From: Pseudomonas cichorii | Lineage (GTDB): Bacteria; Pseudomonadota; Gammaproteobacteria; Pseudomonadales; Pseudomonadaceae | Reading direction: 5' to 3' | DNA length: 64,000 bases | NCBI RefSeq assembly: GCF_018343775.1 | Contig: NZ_CP074349.1 | Location: forward strand, 4,454,001 to 4,518,000 | The notes under the pieces: model-generated | Databases searched by the model: none | Seen by the model: only the letters and a program-made list of their open reading frames with translations | Told to the model about the DNA's origin: nothing | Shown here: piece by piece, positions 1 to 9,274 of the stretch | Layout of the letters: each line of letters begins with the position of its first letter | How positions within the stretch are numbered: position 1 is the first letter of the stretch | Made by a program: the position numbers and the translations under genes

Positions 1-957
1 CGACCAGTCGGCCTCTTCGCAAGGCAAGCCAAAGCGCAGGCTGCTGACCGCCCCCTGGCCCTCGAACAGACGCAGCAAGACTCCACGTCGAGCGCAGAAG
101 TCATGCAGGGCCGGGGCCTGCTCGGTAACCACCCACTGAAACAGCGCGCAGCCGCCTTGGGGGGGCAGGCCGTGATTGCTCAGCAATGCCACCAGACGCT
201 CACTGGCCTGATCGCAACGCTGGCGTTGACGGGCATGGCCTTCAAGGTCTGCAAGACACGCCTGACCCAGAATCCGTGTCGGCCCGCTGACCGCCCACGG
301 GCCGATTTCTGCCGCCAGTGCCTTGAGCAGACCCGGCTCCGCCAGCACGAAGCCCAATCGCACGCCGGCCAGACCAAAGAACTTGCCGAACGAACGCAGC
401 ACGATCAGGCCGACGCGCCCCGTCTCGGCCGCCAGACTCGTGTCCGGCGTGTTGTCCATGAAAGCCTCATCAACCACCAGCCAGCCGCCGCGCTCGGCCA
501 GACGGGCGTGCCATTCCAGCAAGCGCTCCGTGGTCAGGTGCAGCCCCGTGGGATTGTTGGGGTTGACCACCACCAGCACGTCGAGGCTGTCCAGGAAGTA
601 ATCCACTTCCTGTTCTTGCACTTCACGCACCAGAAATCCGCTTTTGCGCCATGCATGGGCGTGCTCTGCATAGCACGGCGACAGGACGCCGACGCGACAA
701 GCGCTGCGCACGCGAGGCAAGGCCTGGATCGCGGCTTGCGAACCGGGCACCGGCAAGAGTTGAGGTACACCGTAATAGGCGCAGGCTGCGGCCTCCAGGC
801 CATCGTCGGTTTCCGGCAGACGCGCCCAGGCCTGTGCAGAAATCTCCGGAATCGGCCACGCCCAGGGCGCAATGCCGGTGGACAGGTCCAGCCAGTCGGC
901 ACGGTCGATGCCGTAATGCTGCGCTGCCGCCCGCAGGCGACCACCGTGCTCAAGCAT
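1..957 (-). CDS. cobC: Threonine-phosphate decarboxylase CobC (3' part outside window)
   Basis: PLP-dependent class I/II aminotransferase-fold enzyme that makes (R)-1-amino-2-propanol phosphate, the linker of the nucleotide loop of cobalamin, from L-threonine phosphate. Reading inward from the ATG at 957, the protein starts [12 protein letters not shown], carries the substrate-binding [10 protein letters not shown] stretch and the PLP-lysine motif [15 protein letters not shown], and stays open to base 1 (319 codons), so only a short C-terminal piece is missing. Its start overlaps the end of cobD by 8 bp, which indicates translational coupling in the cob operon. Family placement rests on motifs plus context, since histidinol-phosphate aminotransferases look similar. 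The immediate cobD-bluB-cobB-cobO neighbours decide for CobC. Confidence 0.9.
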   Translation of the reverse strand, partial: MLEHGGRLRAAAQHYGIDRADWLDLSTGIAPWAWPIPEISAQAWARLPETDDGLEAAACAYYGVPQLLPVPGSQAAIQALPRVRSACRVGVLSPCYAEHAHAWRKSGFLVREVQEQEVDYFLDSLDVLVVVNPNNPTGLHLTTERLLEWHARLAERGGWLVVDEAFMDNTPDTSLAAETGRVGLIVLRSFGKFFGLAGVRLGFVLAEPGLLKALAAEIGPWAVSGPTRILGQACLADLEGHARQRQRCDQASERLVALLSNHGLPPQGGCALFQWVVTEQAPALHDFCARRGVLLRLFEGQGAVSSLRFGLPCEEADWS

Positions 958-1858
958 AGAACTCGGCCCCCACGCACAGGATCAGCAGCCACAGCCAGAC
1001 GCCTCTTTGCACCAGTTGCCAGCCACGATCGATGGCATCCGCATCGGCGGGCACGCCTTCGCCCAGTGGCGGGCGCTGATGCAGTTCGCCGTGATAGATC
1101 GCTGCGCCACCCAGCTCGACACCCAGAGCACCCGCACCGGCGGCCATGACGGGACCGGCATTGGGGCTGTCCCAGGTCGGCCCTTGAGTGCGCCAGCAAC
1201 GCAGAGCCAGGCGAGTCTTGCCCAGCAGCGCGTAGGTCAGGGCCACCAGGCGCGCAGGAATGTAGTTGAGCAGGTCGTCGATTTTCGCCGCCGCCCAGCC
1301 GAAGCGCTCGAAACGCTCGTTGCGATAACCCCACATGGCATCCAGCGTATTGCTCAGTCGATACAGCACCACGCCGGGCGCACCGGCCACCGCAAACCAG
1401 AACAGCGCGGCAAACACCGCATCGCTGCCGTTTTCCAGTACCGATTCAGTGGCTGCACGGGCGACTTCTGTCTCGTCCAGTTCGGTGGTCTGGCGGCTGA
1501 CCAGATAACCGACCCGCCGACGCGCCTCATCCAGATTGCCCGAACGCAGGGCCTGGGCAACCGGCTCCACATGCTCGCCCAGGCTGCGCAGCCCCAGCGC
1601 GCAATACAGCGCCAGAATCTCCACCAGCCAGCCGACATAGGGCAGCCAGCTGAGGATGGTTGCCAGCAGCGTCAAAGGCACCACAGCCAGAAACCAGGCC
1701 GTGACGCCATGACTGCGCCAGCCACGTCCGCCGGAATTGAAACGCTGTTCGATACGGTCAGCCAGACGACCGAACGCCACCAGCGGATGTGAGCGTTTCG
1801 GCTCGCCGAGCAACGCATCCAGCGCTACCCCGGCAACGCTCAACAGCGCCACACTCAT
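950..1858 (-). CDS. cobD: Adenosylcobinamide-phosphate synthase CobD/CbiB
   Basis: Inner-membrane enzyme that attaches aminopropanol phosphate to adenosylcobyric acid. The 302-residue protein has the family's start ([20 protein letters not shown]), several hydrophobic segments and the conserved [14 protein letters not shown] block near residues 25-40. A longer in-frame start exists at 1873, but the ATG at 1858 overlaps the bluB stop as ATGA, the same coupling used elsewhere in this operon, so I choose 1858. It directly precedes cobC, whose product supplies its substrate. Confidence 0.93.
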   Translation of the reverse strand: MSVALLSVAGVALDALLGEPKRSHPLVAFGRLADRIEQRFNSGGRGWRSHGVTAWFLAVVPLTLLATILSWLPYVGWLVEILALYCALGLRSLGEHVEPVAQALRSGNLDEARRRVGYLVSRQTTELDETEVARAATESVLENGSDAVFAALFWFAVAGAPGVVLYRLSNTLDAMWGYRNERFERFGWAAAKIDDLLNYIPARLVALTYALLGKTRLALRCWRTQGPTWDSPNAGPVMAAGAGALGVELGGAAIYHGELHQRPPLGEGVPADADAIDRGWQLVQRGVWLWLLILCVGAEFYA

Positions 1859-2505
1859 GGACTCACTCCCCATTGATTCTCATACAGCAATTCATTGAGT
1901 GGCCGCGCTTGCGCCCAGCCTTCCAGCACCAGCATCGGTGCCGGGTAAAATTCTTCTACCGGCCCCAGGCACAGAATCGCCAGGGGCTTTGCGCCTTCGG
2001 GCATGCCCAGCAGGCTGGCCAGCGCCTGAGGATCGAACAGCGACACCCAGCCCATGCCCAGCCCTTCGGCACGGGAGGCCAGCCACAGGTTCTGGATCGC
2101 ACAGGACAAGGACGCCATGTCCATTTCCGGCAAGGTCCGACGACCGAAAATATGCTTCTCCCGATCGTCCATCAGCGCGGCCACCAACACTTCGGCACAA
2201 TCGCTGATGCCCTCGACCTTGAGCTTCATGAACTCGTCGGCACGCTCGCCCAGGGCTTCGGCAGTACGTACCCGCTCTTCTTCCACCTGGGCCTGCATTT
2301 GCGCCCTCAATGCCGGGTCGCTGATACGAATGAAACGCCAAGGCTGCATCAGGCCGACACTGGGAGCCTGATGCGCAGCTTCAAGCAAACGCGCAAGTAA
2401 CTCGGGAGCCACGCTGCCGCCACTGAAGTGACGCATGTCGCGGCGCTCGGCAATTGCCCGATAGACCGCGGCCCGCTCCTGGAGACTGAACGCCTGATCG
2501 GTCAT
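1855..2505 (-). CDS. bluB: 5,6-dimethylbenzimidazole synthase BluB
   Basis: Oxygen-dependent flavin destructase of the nitroreductase fold that turns reduced FMN into 5,6-dimethylbenzimidazole, the lower ligand of vitamin B12. The 216-residue sequence shows the nitroreductase N-terminal block ERRDMRHF, then [13 protein letters not shown] and the C-terminal [10 protein letters not shown] and [15 protein letters not shown] segments found in BluB. Its stop overlaps cobD and its start overlaps the cobB stop by 4 bp. Presence inside the operon means the cell can make complete B12 aerobically rather than depend on an imported base. General nitroreductases are the alternative, but the BluB C-terminus and context argue against them. 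Confidence 0.93.
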   Translation of the reverse strand: MTDQAFSLQERAAVYRAIAERRDMRHFSGGSVAPELLARLLEAAHQAPSVGLMQPWRFIRISDPALRAQMQAQVEEERVRTAEALGERADEFMKLKVEGISDCAEVLVAALMDDREKHIFGRRTLPEMDMASLSCAIQNLWLASRAEGLGMGWVSLFDPQALASLLGMPEGAKPLAILCLGPVEEFYPAPMLVLEGWAQARPLNELLYENQWGVSP

Positions 2506-3797
2506 GGTGTGAACAGCGCCGCAACCGCCTGAGGATTGGAAGGGAAATAGAAGTGCACGTAGGAAGCCGTCAGACGCCCGTCGCGGTACACCGCCTCTGC
2601 GCCTCGTCCGCCATTGGGGCTGACGCCACGGGCAATGGGCTGCAACTCGGTGCTGGTCAGGGAGTGGTGATAGGTGTGTCCGCGCAGCAAGCCTTCAGGC
2701 AACTCGACCGCTTGCAGGGCCAGAGCCGCCAGACGCTTTTGCATCACCGCCTCCCCCTTCAGCAGGCCCACCAGCTCTGCCCGCTGGCCTTCGACATCGG
2801 TCAGGGCATCGAGCAGATACAGCATGCCGCCGCACTCGGCCAGGATCGGCTTGCCCGCCTGATGATGAGCACGAATCGCCGCCAGCATCGGAGCGTTTTC
2901 GGCCAGCGCCGCATGATGAAGCTCAGGGTAACCACCGGGCAGATACAGGCTGTCAGCCTCAGGCAAGTGGCTATCGCGGATCGGCGAGAAGAACGACAGC
3001 TCCGCGCCCATGGCTCGCAGCAGTTCCAGGCTTGCCCCGTAGGCAAAAGCAAAGGCCTCGTCACGGGCGATGGCGATACGCACACCGGCCAGCAAGGGTT
3101 CGGCAGGTACAGGGTCCGGCGCATTGAAGGTCACGGCAGGCGGCAAGAGCACGTCGCAGGTGCTGGCCAGCGCATCGGCGGCAGCGTCCAGGCGCAGGTC
3201 CAGATCGTTGAGTTCACTGGCCTGCACCAAGCCCAGATGACGACTCGGCAATTCGATACCGGTTTCACGGGAAAGCGCGCCATACCAACGCAGGCCCTCC
3301 GTCAGGCTGCCTTCGAGCAACTGCGCATGACGCACGGTGCCTACCCGGTTGGCCAGCACTCCGGCGAACGGCAGGTCCGACTGATAACGCGCCAACCCCA
3401 GCGCCAGCGCTCCGAAGGTCTGGGCCATGGCCGTGCCGTCGATCACGCCCAGCACCGGCACGCCGAAGTGGCGGGCCAGATCGGCACTCGATGGCGTACC
3501 GTCGAACAGCCCCATGACGCCTTCGATCAGGATCAGGTCCGCCTCGGCGGCGGCTTCCCACAGCAGGCGTCGGCTTTCGTCGGCGCCCACCATCCACAGA
3601 TCCAACTGGTAAACCGGCGCGCCGCTGGCCCGCTCCAGAATCATCGGGTCCAGAAAGTCAGGCCCGCACTTGAACACCCGGACCTTGCGGCCCTGGTTAC
3701 GGTGCAGGCGTGCCAGCGCAGCGGTGACCGTGGTCTTGCCCTGCCCGGAGGCGGGCGCGGCAATCAATACTGCCGGGCAATGACGCGGCGCTCTCAT
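2502..3797 (-). CDS. cobB: Cobyrinate/hydrogenobyrinate a,c-diamide synthase
   Basis: ATP- and glutamine-dependent amidase that amidates the a and c side chains of (hydrogeno)byrinate. The 431-residue protein begins with a dethiobiotin-synthetase-like P-loop domain (LIAAPASGQGKTTV near residue 12), continues through LIEGVMGLFDG near residue 90, and ends with a type 1 glutamine amidotransferase domain whose nucleophile sits in ILAECGGMLYLLD around residue 325; the triad histidine is probably in the late YVHFYF block. Length matches the family. The coding end overlaps bluB by 4 bp. This CobB is unrelated to the sirtuin also called CobB that lies at 7.6-8.4 kb. Confidence 0.95.
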   Translation of the reverse strand: MRAPRHCPAVLIAAPASGQGKTTVTAALARLHRNQGRKVRVFKCGPDFLDPMILERASGAPVYQLDLWMVGADESRRLLWEAAAEADLILIEGVMGLFDGTPSSADLARHFGVPVLGVIDGTAMAQTFGALALGLARYQSDLPFAGVLANRVGTVRHAQLLEGSLTEGLRWYGALSRETGIELPSRHLGLVQASELNDLDLRLDAAADALASTCDVLLPPAVTFNAPDPVPAEPLLAGVRIAIARDEAFAFAYGASLELLRAMGAELSFFSPIRDSHLPEADSLYLPGGYPELHHAALAENAPMLAAIRAHHQAGKPILAECGGMLYLLDALTDVEGQRAELVGLLKGEAVMQKRLAALALQAVELPEGLLRGHTYHHSLTSTELQPIARGVSPNGGRGAEAVYRDGRLTASYVHFYFPSNPQAVAALFTP

Positions 3798-3807
3798 ACA
3801 GGGTTAC

Positions 3808-4419
3808 TCACAACTCGATGCCTTTTTGCGCACGGATTCCGGCCTGGAACGCATGCTTGACCACGCCGATCTCGGAAACGGTATCGGACAGGTCGATCAA
3901 TTCGGGTTTGGCGCCACGGCCGGTCACCACCACATGCTGCATCGGTGGCCGGGCCTGCAGGTCGCTCAGTACGTGTTCCAGATCCAGATAGCCATGCTTG
4001 AGGGCGATATTCAGCTCATCGAGGATCACCAGACCGATGCTCGGGTCACGAAGCATTTCACGGGAAACGTCCCAGGCGGCTTCGGCGGCGGCGATATCAC
4101 GCTGGCGGTCCTGGGTTTCCCAGGTGAACCCCTCGCCCATCACGTGGTAGCGCACCTGCTCGGGGAAACGCCGGAAGAACAACTCTTCACCGGTGCTGTT
4201 GCGGCCCTTGATGAACTGCACCACGCCACACTGCATGTCGTGACCCATGGCCCGGGCGAGCATGCCGAATGCCGAACTGCTCTTGCCCTTGCCATTACCG
4301 GTCAGCACCAGCAGCAGGCCACACTCGTTTGGAGCGCTGGCAATGCGCTCGTCCATTACCGCCTTCTTGCGCTGCATGCGCGCCAGATGACGTTCGTCAC
4401 GTTCGGGGGATTCGTTCAT
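3808..4419 (-). CDS. cobO: Cob(I)yrinic acid a,c-diamide adenosyltransferase CobO
   Basis: Transfers the adenosyl group of ATP to cob(I)yrinic acid a,c-diamide (CobA/BtuR family). The 203-residue protein has the characteristic basic N-terminus (RHLARMQRKKAVMDERI), the modified P-loop GNGKGKSSSAFG near residue 40, and the VILDELNIALKHGYL block of the active site. It is the first gene of the operon. The start at 4419 has a GGAGAG Shine-Dalgarno 5 nt upstream and sits just below the cobalamin riboswitch, so it should be the gene shut off first when B12 is plentiful. Ten bases separate it from cobB. Confidence 0.95.
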   Translation of the reverse strand: MNESPERDERHLARMQRKKAVMDERIASAPNECGLLLVLTGNGKGKSSSAFGMLARAMGHDMQCGVVQFIKGRNSTGEELFFRRFPEQVRYHVMGEGFTWETQDRQRDIAAAEAAWDVSREMLRDPSIGLVILDELNIALKHGYLDLEHVLSDLQARPPMQHVVVTGRGAKPELIDLSDTVSEIGVVKHAFQAGIRAQKGIEL

Positions 4420-4524
4420 CTCAGCTCTCCGCTAGAGGGCACGCGAAAGCAGACGGAAGGACAGCATCAGGCAGCACGGCAAAGCCCTGCGCAGAGCATC
4501 GCCCGCCGTGATGCTGTTGAGTGG

Positions 4525-4720
4525 ATCAGGCCGGTCTCCGGGCTCATGAGCAGGCATCTGCCTGGCCTGCGCGCCTTCCCGTGTCCTGGGACACAGTGGC
4601 ATCGAGCGCAGTCTTGACTCATTTACCGTTGCGGGGGCAGCGCCGGGATCGGAGTTGCAAGGCGTCCTCACCGGCTTCCCTGTTTCACTCTGCCAATCGA
4701 GGATTGCAAAGCACCTGAAA
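4525..4720 (-). promoter_or_regulatory. Cobalamin riboswitch ahead of cobO
   Basis: Read on the minus strand, the leader shows the conserved cobalamin aptamer blocks in order: CAGGTGCTTTG near 4715, GGGAAGCCGGTG near 4675, the B12-box region with GCCCCCGCAACGGTAAAT near 4620-4640, GCCACTG, and GAGCCCGGAGACCGGCC at 4529-4545. About 100 nt remain between the aptamer and the cobO start. They contain a GCATC/GATGC stem and the GGAGAG ribosome binding site, so control may be by hiding the ribosome binding site; no obvious U-rich terminator is visible. The aptamer call is firm; the mode of action is inferred. Confidence 0.93.
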
Positions 4721-4837
4721 CAAGCCGCGAAGGGTAGAGGGTTGGGCTGGGAGCGTCAATCGACACAAGAGGATTGAACCTCGACAGTTCAGGTCCCTCC
4801 TATCTTTATCTGGCCACTGACCGTTATGGAGATCGGC

Positions 4838-6157
4838 ATGTTCACACTCAGACCCCGGCTTGCCTTGCTGCTTCTGGTTGCAGGAGGCCTCACAGCCTGC
4901 GGCGAGTCTTCGACGCTGCAAGTCTCGGATGGCACCGGCCCCTCGCCCAGACTGCCCGAACCGAACAAGACCCTGATCCCCACCGTCAATATCGCCCCTG
5001 CCGTGGGCTGGGAAAAGAACGCCAAACCGGTCGCCGCGCCCGGCACCCAGGTCGCCGCCTTTGCCGAAGGCCTGGATCACCCGCGCTGGCTGTACGTGCT
5101 GCCCAATGGCGACGTGCTGGTCGCGGAAACCAATTCACCACCCAAGCCTGACGACTCCAAAGGCGTACGCGGCTGGGTCATGGAAAAAGTCATGGGCCGC
5201 GCCGGAGCCGGTGTGCCCAGCGCCAACCGCATCACCCTGCTGCGCGACAAGGACCACGACGGCGTGGCCGAAACCCGCACAGTCTTCCTGCAAAACCTCA
5301 ACTCGCCGTTCGGCATGACGCTGGTGGGCAACAAGCTTTACGTGGCCGATACCGACCGCCTGATCAGCTTCCCTTATGAAACCGGCCAGACCTCCATCAG
5401 CGCCCAGGCCACCAAGGTCGTCGACTTGCCTGGCGGCACGCTGAATCACCACTGGACCAAGAACGTGATTGCCAGCAAGGACGGCAGCAAGCTGTACGTG
5501 ACGGTCGGCTCCAACAGCAACGTCGGCGAAAACGGCATGGACCAGGAAGAAGGCCGCGCCGCGATCTGGGAAGTGGACGCTGCCACCGGCCAGCACCGGA
5601 TTTTCGCCTCGGGCCTGCGCAACCCCAATGGCATGGACTGGGAGCCCAACACCGGCAAGTTGTGGACCGCCGTCAACGAACGTGACGAGATCGGCAGCGA
5701 CCTGGTACCTGACTACGTGACCTCGGTGCAGGATGGCGGCTTCTATGGCTGGCCTTACAGCTACTACGGCCAGCATGTGGATGAGCGGGTCAAACCGCAG
5801 AAACCGGAACTGGTCGCCAAGGCCATATCGCCCGATTATGCAGTCGGCCCGCACACCGCATCGCTGGGGCTGGTGTTCGCCGACGGCAAGACGCTCGCAG
5901 CTCCGTTCAACGAAGGCCTGTTCATCGGCCAGCACGGCTCATGGAACCGCAAGCCACACAGCGGCTATAAAGTGGTGTTCATCCCCTTCAGCGGCGGCAA
6001 ACCCAATGGCGCACCCGTGGATGTACTGACCGGCTTCCTGAGTGCAGACGAAAAAGCCCAGGGCCGTCCGGTGGGCGTGGTCAATGACCAGCATGGCGGA
6101 TTGTTGGTGGCGGATGATGTGGGCAACAAGATCTGGCGGGTGACGTCAGCGAAATAA
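4838..6157 (+). CDS. Exported PQQ-type sorbosone dehydrogenase family lipoprotein
   Basis: Soluble aldose/sorbosone dehydrogenase-like beta-propeller (GSDH/SNDH family), about 439 residues. The ATG at 4838 has TGGAGA 6 nt upstream, whereas the more upstream ATG at 4826 lies inside that Shine-Dalgarno and is rejected. The N-terminus is a lipoprotein signal peptide with lipobox LTAC, so the protein is likely anchored in the envelope. Propeller motifs include [44 protein letters not shown] and [13 protein letters not shown]. The family oxidises sugars with PQQ, but the substrate cannot be read from sequence. It stands alone, divergent from the riboswitch-led cob operon. Confidence 0.85.
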   Translation: MFTLRPRLALLLLVAGGLTACGESSTLQVSDGTGPSPRLPEPNKTLIPTVNIAPAVGWEKNAKPVAAPGTQVAAFAEGLDHPRWLYVLPNGDVLVAETNSPPKPDDSKGVRGWVMEKVMGRAGAGVPSANRITLLRDKDHDGVAETRTVFLQNLNSPFGMTLVGNKLYVADTDRLISFPYETGQTSISAQATKVVDLPGGTLNHHWTKNVIASKDGSKLYVTVGSNSNVGENGMDQEEGRAAIWEVDAATGQHRIFASGLRNPNGMDWEPNTGKLWTAVNERDEIGSDLVPDYVTSVQDGGFYGWPYSYYGQHVDERVKPQKPELVAKAISPDYAVGPHTASLGLVFADGKTLAAPFNEGLFIGQHGSWNRKPHSGYKVVFIPFSGGKPNGAPVDVLTGFLSADEKAQGRPVGVVNDQHGGLLVADDVGNKIWRVTSAK

Positions 6158-6174
6158 GCGCATCACCCTGCCCC

Positions 6175-6230
6175 GTGGGAGCGAATTCACTCACGAAAAA
6201 GAGCTTTGCGACTGAATTTGCTCCTAAGGG
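6175..6230. repeat. Degenerate REP pair (GAGCGAATTC family)
   Basis: Imperfect inverted repeat between two convergent genes: GTGGGAGCGAATTCACTCACGAA on the left and a decayed TGAATTTGCTCCTAAGG on the right. It belongs to the GAGCGAATTCATTCGCGAA family seen at seven other sites in the window. Confidence 0.65.
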
Positions 6231-6769
6231 GCGGTGGTATTTTGCGCCAGGTTCGAGGGCTGGATCACGCGCTTGGCGTTGAGATAGGCCTTTTGCCAAT
6301 ACGGCTTGTCCAGGCTGTCCAGCTTCACGGTGCCACCGGTCGCCGGGGCATGTACGAAGCGGCCTTCTCCGACATAGATGCCCGCATGGGAAACCTGCGA
6401 GCCACCGGAAGTGGCGAAGAACACCAGATCACCGGATTGCAGCTGCTCACGCCCGACATTCGGCGCGCCCATCACAATCATGTCGCGAGTCGAGCGTGGC
6501 AACGAGATACCCGCCGCGTCACGATAGACATAACCGATCAGGCCACTGCAATCGAAACCCGAATCAGGCGTGTTGCCGCCCCAGCGATAAGGCGTGCCGA
6601 CCAGCCCGAGCGCACGAAACAGTACGTCTTCGGCAGCCTGAGAGAGAATTTGCGGGGGAGCAGAAAGCACCGGGCGCTGAACGACACGGGGCTGAGGAGG
6701 TGGCGAGCTGGCACATGCACCCAGCAACGCTGCGATGGAAATGACCGCCAGACGTAACGTAATCGACAT
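6224..6769 (-). CDS. NlpC/P60 family cell-wall hydrolase lipoprotein (copy 1)
   Basis: Small peptidoglycan endopeptidase of the Spr/MepS type, about 181 residues. I place the start at 6769 because it gives a clean lipoprotein signal peptide (MSITLRLAVISIAALLGAC). The catalytic Cys-His-His set is visible: FDCSG, then VSHAGIYVG, then RFVHAPATGG. It probably cleaves cross-links in the murein from the periplasmic side of the envelope. A second, clearly homologous gene lies 84 bp upstream in the same direction, so the two form a tandem paralogous pair. Spr-type enzymes help elongate the sacculus; which of the two does so here is unknown. Confidence 0.88.
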   Translation of the reverse strand: MSITLRLAVISIAALLGACASSPPPQPRVVQRPVLSAPPQILSQAAEDVLFRALGLVGTPYRWGGNTPDSGFDCSGLIGYVYRDAAGISLPRSTRDMIVMGAPNVGREQLQSGDLVFFATSGGSQVSHAGIYVGEGRFVHAPATGGTVKLDSLDKPYWQKAYLNAKRVIQPSNLAQNTTAP

Positions 6770-6853
6770 AACCACAACAACCTGATCTGGATGCGGCCAA
6801 CACTGCCGAGAAGCTGAAAATGCAGACAGGCTCATGCCTGTCTGCGCACTGCA

Positions 6854-7531
6854 TCATTTATGGCGCTTGAGTGTAGTCGATGTCATGGCAGTGGTCTGTA
6901 CAGGCTCGCTGGAAGGAGCCATTGCCAGAGCACGCTTGGCCTCGATGAACGTCTTGCTCCAGTAGGCGTCATCGAGACTGTCGATGCGCACACCACCACT
7001 ACGGCGGCTGCTGGAATGGATGAACTGATCGTCACCCAGGTAAATGGCTGCATGGCTCACACGACCGCGACCACGGGTGCTGAAGAACAGCAGGTCACCG
7101 GGCTTGAGGTCATTGCGCGACACCAGAGGCGCATTCACGTTGATCATTTCGCGAGTGGAACGCGGCAGGCTCATGCCAGCCTCTTCACGAAACAGATAAC
7201 CGATGAAGCCGCTGCAATCGAAACCCGAAGTGGTCGAAGAACCACCGAAACGGTAGCGAGTACCGATCAGGGATTTGCCACGCTCCAAGATGCTGTCGGC
7301 CAGAACCGGCAACTGGTAAGGCTTGTTGTCAGCAAAACCGGCCAGTTCTTCTTCGGTGGCGAGTTCTTCCTGCAACATGGCTGCATCTGCACGGCGAGCC
7401 GGAGATTGCGAGCTGATCGAATTCTGGTACTGCGGTTGTTGCTCTTGAGAAACCGGTAAATTGGCAGAGCAACCAAACAAAAAAGTAACGAGTGCGAGGG
7501 GCACGAGGGGTGCGAAGCGTACTACTTGCAT
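6854..7531 (-). CDS. NlpC/P60 family cell-wall hydrolase lipoprotein (copy 2)
   Basis: Paralogue of the gene just downstream, about 225 residues, with a longer region of roughly 80 residues between signal peptide and catalytic domain. The lipobox is LFGC near residue 20. Catalytic residues lie in FDCSGFIGYLF, VSHAAIYLG and QFIHSSSRRSGG. Two in-frame starts are close, GTG 7537 and ATG 7531; neither has a strong Shine-Dalgarno, and I prefer the ATG. The same order of sequence blocks in both copies (RSTR.MI, GDL.FF, K.Y-W..) supports an old tandem duplication. Confidence 0.87.
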   Translation of the reverse strand: MQVVRFAPLVPLALVTFLFGCSANLPVSQEQQPQYQNSISSQSPARRADAAMLQEELATEEELAGFADNKPYQLPVLADSILERGKSLIGTRYRFGGSSTTSGFDCSGFIGYLFREEAGMSLPRSTREMINVNAPLVSRNDLKPGDLLFFSTRGRGRVSHAAIYLGDDQFIHSSSRRSGGVRIDSLDDAYWSKTFIEAKRALAMAPSSEPVQTTAMTSTTLKRHK

Positions 7532-7606
7532 GGGCACGACCGTGGCTGAACTGTTAAGAAGGCGAGACTATGCCCGCTATCAAGATGATTTGCAAATTCA
7601 ATCGAG

Positions 7607-8371
7607 TCAAATGTGACTTATGAGTTTTTCCATGACATGTGCTGCACGGCACTGCAGAAAAACGTCCATCTGGGCGCTGTGATCGGTGGGGGCCGGATTG
7701 ATTTCTGCCGTGAATCCCCCGCAAATACGGGTGCGCAAGACAGGTTCGTGGATGTAGGGGAAGCTGGCAGTGGTGCCGATACTCAACACCGCATCAAAGC
7801 CTTTGGCCATTTCTTCATAGAGTGTTTCAAGAGCTTTCTCAGGCAACATCTCCTGAAACAGCACGACGGACGGTCGCAAAACGCCACTACACTTCTGGCA
7901 CAAAGGCGGCAGCGGCCGCAGCAAGTGCTCACTCAGATGAGAGTCTTCTTCGCCACAGGACTGGCAAAACAGTGGAGCCATTTGCCCATGGATCTCGATC
8001 AGGCGTTCCGGCGGGCTGCCAGCGGCACGATGATAGCCATCGACGTTCTGGGTCAGCACCCAGCATTCGGGCTTCATCCGCTGCAATTGAGAAATGGCGT
8101 AATGCGCGGCATTGGGCTGGCCACCCAGACACGCCTTGCCCAGTTCGGCGATGTATTTCCAGCACAGCTCTGGATCACGGCGCAGCATCGGCCCGGACAA
8201 CGCCACCTCAATGGGCAGGCCGTCATCGGTCTTGCCATTATAAAGACCGCCTACACCGCGATAGGTGGGCAGACCCGAATCCGCCGAAAGCCCCGCACCG
8301 GTAATCACCAGGATCCGCTGTGCATGGCGCAATGCTGCCGCCGTCTGCAGCAGCAAGGCCTGATCTACCAA
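7607..8371 (-). CDS. NAD-dependent deacylase, sirtuin family
   Basis: Sirtuin of 254 residues that removes acyl groups from lysines using NAD+. Visible motifs are ITGAGLSADSGLPTYRG near residue 25, TQNVDGYHRAAG near residue 105, the catalytic histidine in EIHGQM, and a zinc ribbon of two Cys pairs (FCQSC and LCQKC). The A-x-x-Y-x-x-R signature of CobB/SIRT5 desuccinylases is not present after the first motif, so plain deacetylase activity is the better guess. The start appears to be TTG at 8371, inside the last codons of hda, with AAGGA 9 nt upstream, so its translation is probably coupled to hda. Confidence 0.88.
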   Translation of the reverse strand: MVDQALLLQTAAALRHAQRILVITGAGLSADSGLPTYRGVGGLYNGKTDDGLPIEVALSGPMLRRDPELCWKYIAELGKACLGGQPNAAHYAISQLQRMKPECWVLTQNVDGYHRAAGSPPERLIEIHGQMAPLFCQSCGEEDSHLSEHLLRPLPPLCQKCSGVLRPSVVLFQEMLPEKALETLYEEMAKGFDAVLSIGTTASFPYIHEPVLRTRICGGFTAEINPAPTDHSAQMDVFLQCRAAHVMEKLISHI

Positions 8372-9069
8372 CCCAGGGTTTCCTTGAGGAAGGGAATGGT
8401 CAGCTTGCGCTTTTCCTGAAGAGAGGCCTGATCCAGACGCTCAAGCAACTCGAACAAAGCGTTCATGCTGCGGGTGCCACGGGTAAGAATGAAATGCCCG
8501 ACTTCATCGGTCAGGTGCAGACCGCGACGGGAAGCGCGCAGTTGCAGGGCGCGCAGCTTGTCTTCATCGGACAGCGGACGCATCTGGAACACCAGCGCCA
8601 TGGTCAGACGAGACTTGAGGTCCGGCAACTTGACCGGCAGTTCGCGAGGCGACTGAGAAGCCGCGATCAACAGGCGACGCCCGCTGTCACGCAGACGATT
8701 GAACAGATGAAACAGCGCCTCTTCCCATTCCGGCTTGCCCACGACCGCTTGCAGGTCATCCAGGCAGACCAGCTCGTACTGCTCAAGGTGATCGAACAGC
8801 TCGACGCCTTCATCGATGACTTCGGCCAGTGGCAGATAAACAGAAGGTTCACCCATCTGCTCGAAACGAAGGCAAGCTGCCTGCAGCAAGTGCGTGCGCC
8901 CTACCCCATCCTTGCCCCACAGATAAATCAGGCTTTCCGTCCACCCCGCGTCAGCCTCGCACAGGCGCTCGACATAGCCGAGAGCCGCAGCATTGGCGCC
9001 GGGATAGTAATTGATGAAAGTGGCGTCATCACGCAGACGGACACTCAGGGGCAGCTGAATCGGTTTCAT
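8365..9069 (-). CDS. hda: DnaA regulatory inactivator Hda
   Basis: AAA+ protein of about 234 residues homologous to DnaA domain III. It stimulates ATP hydrolysis on DnaA together with the sliding clamp and so prevents re-initiation. The start MKPIQLPLSVRLRDD contains the QLPLSV clamp-binding motif at the extreme N-terminus. The nucleotide-binding region has a modified P-loop, LWGKDGVGRTHLLQA, followed by LVCLDDLQAV (Walker B). A longer GTG start at 9081 would place the clamp motif internally, so ATG 9069 is chosen. The end overlaps the sirtuin start by 7 bp. Confidence 0.93.
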   Translation of the reverse strand: MKPIQLPLSVRLRDDATFINYYPGANAAALGYVERLCEADAGWTESLIYLWGKDGVGRTHLLQAACLRFEQMGEPSVYLPLAEVIDEGVELFDHLEQYELVCLDDLQAVVGKPEWEEALFHLFNRLRDSGRRLLIAASQSPRELPVKLPDLKSRLTMALVFQMRPLSDEDKLRALQLRASRRGLHLTDEVGHFILTRGTRSMNALFELLERLDQASLQEKRKLTIPFLKETLGW

Positions 9070-9180
9070 GCTGACGGGCACGGTTCAGGCGAACCGTTAG
9101 GGACCTCTGGGAAAGTGCGCAAAGTTTATACCCGTGGCGTCGACGGCACAATGCGCCATACCCCAAGCAAAATCAAAGAC

Positions 9181-9238
9181 TTGCGCTTTGACAGCGCAAA
9201 CCTTCGCCAACAGGGCCCGGGCGGCCCTGCTGGCGAAA
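9181..9238. terminator. Two tandem hairpins between perM and hda
   Basis: Two perfect or near-perfect stems: TTGCGC-N7-GCGCAA at 9181-9199 and a long GC-rich stem with arms TTCGCCAACAGGGC and GCCCTGCTGGCGAA at 9203-9237. They lie just downstream of the minus-strand transporter and could end its transcript or act as a REP-type element. A run of T after the stem on the minus strand is lacking, so the terminator role is uncertain. Confidence 0.45.
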
Positions 9239-9274
9239 ACGCCTGAACACCGAATTCAGACACGTTGAAAAGCC

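Noticed and set aside
4432..4671. 79-codon frame on the minus strand ahead of cobO
   Set aside because: It lies inside the conserved cobalamin aptamer, whose structure explains the sequence.
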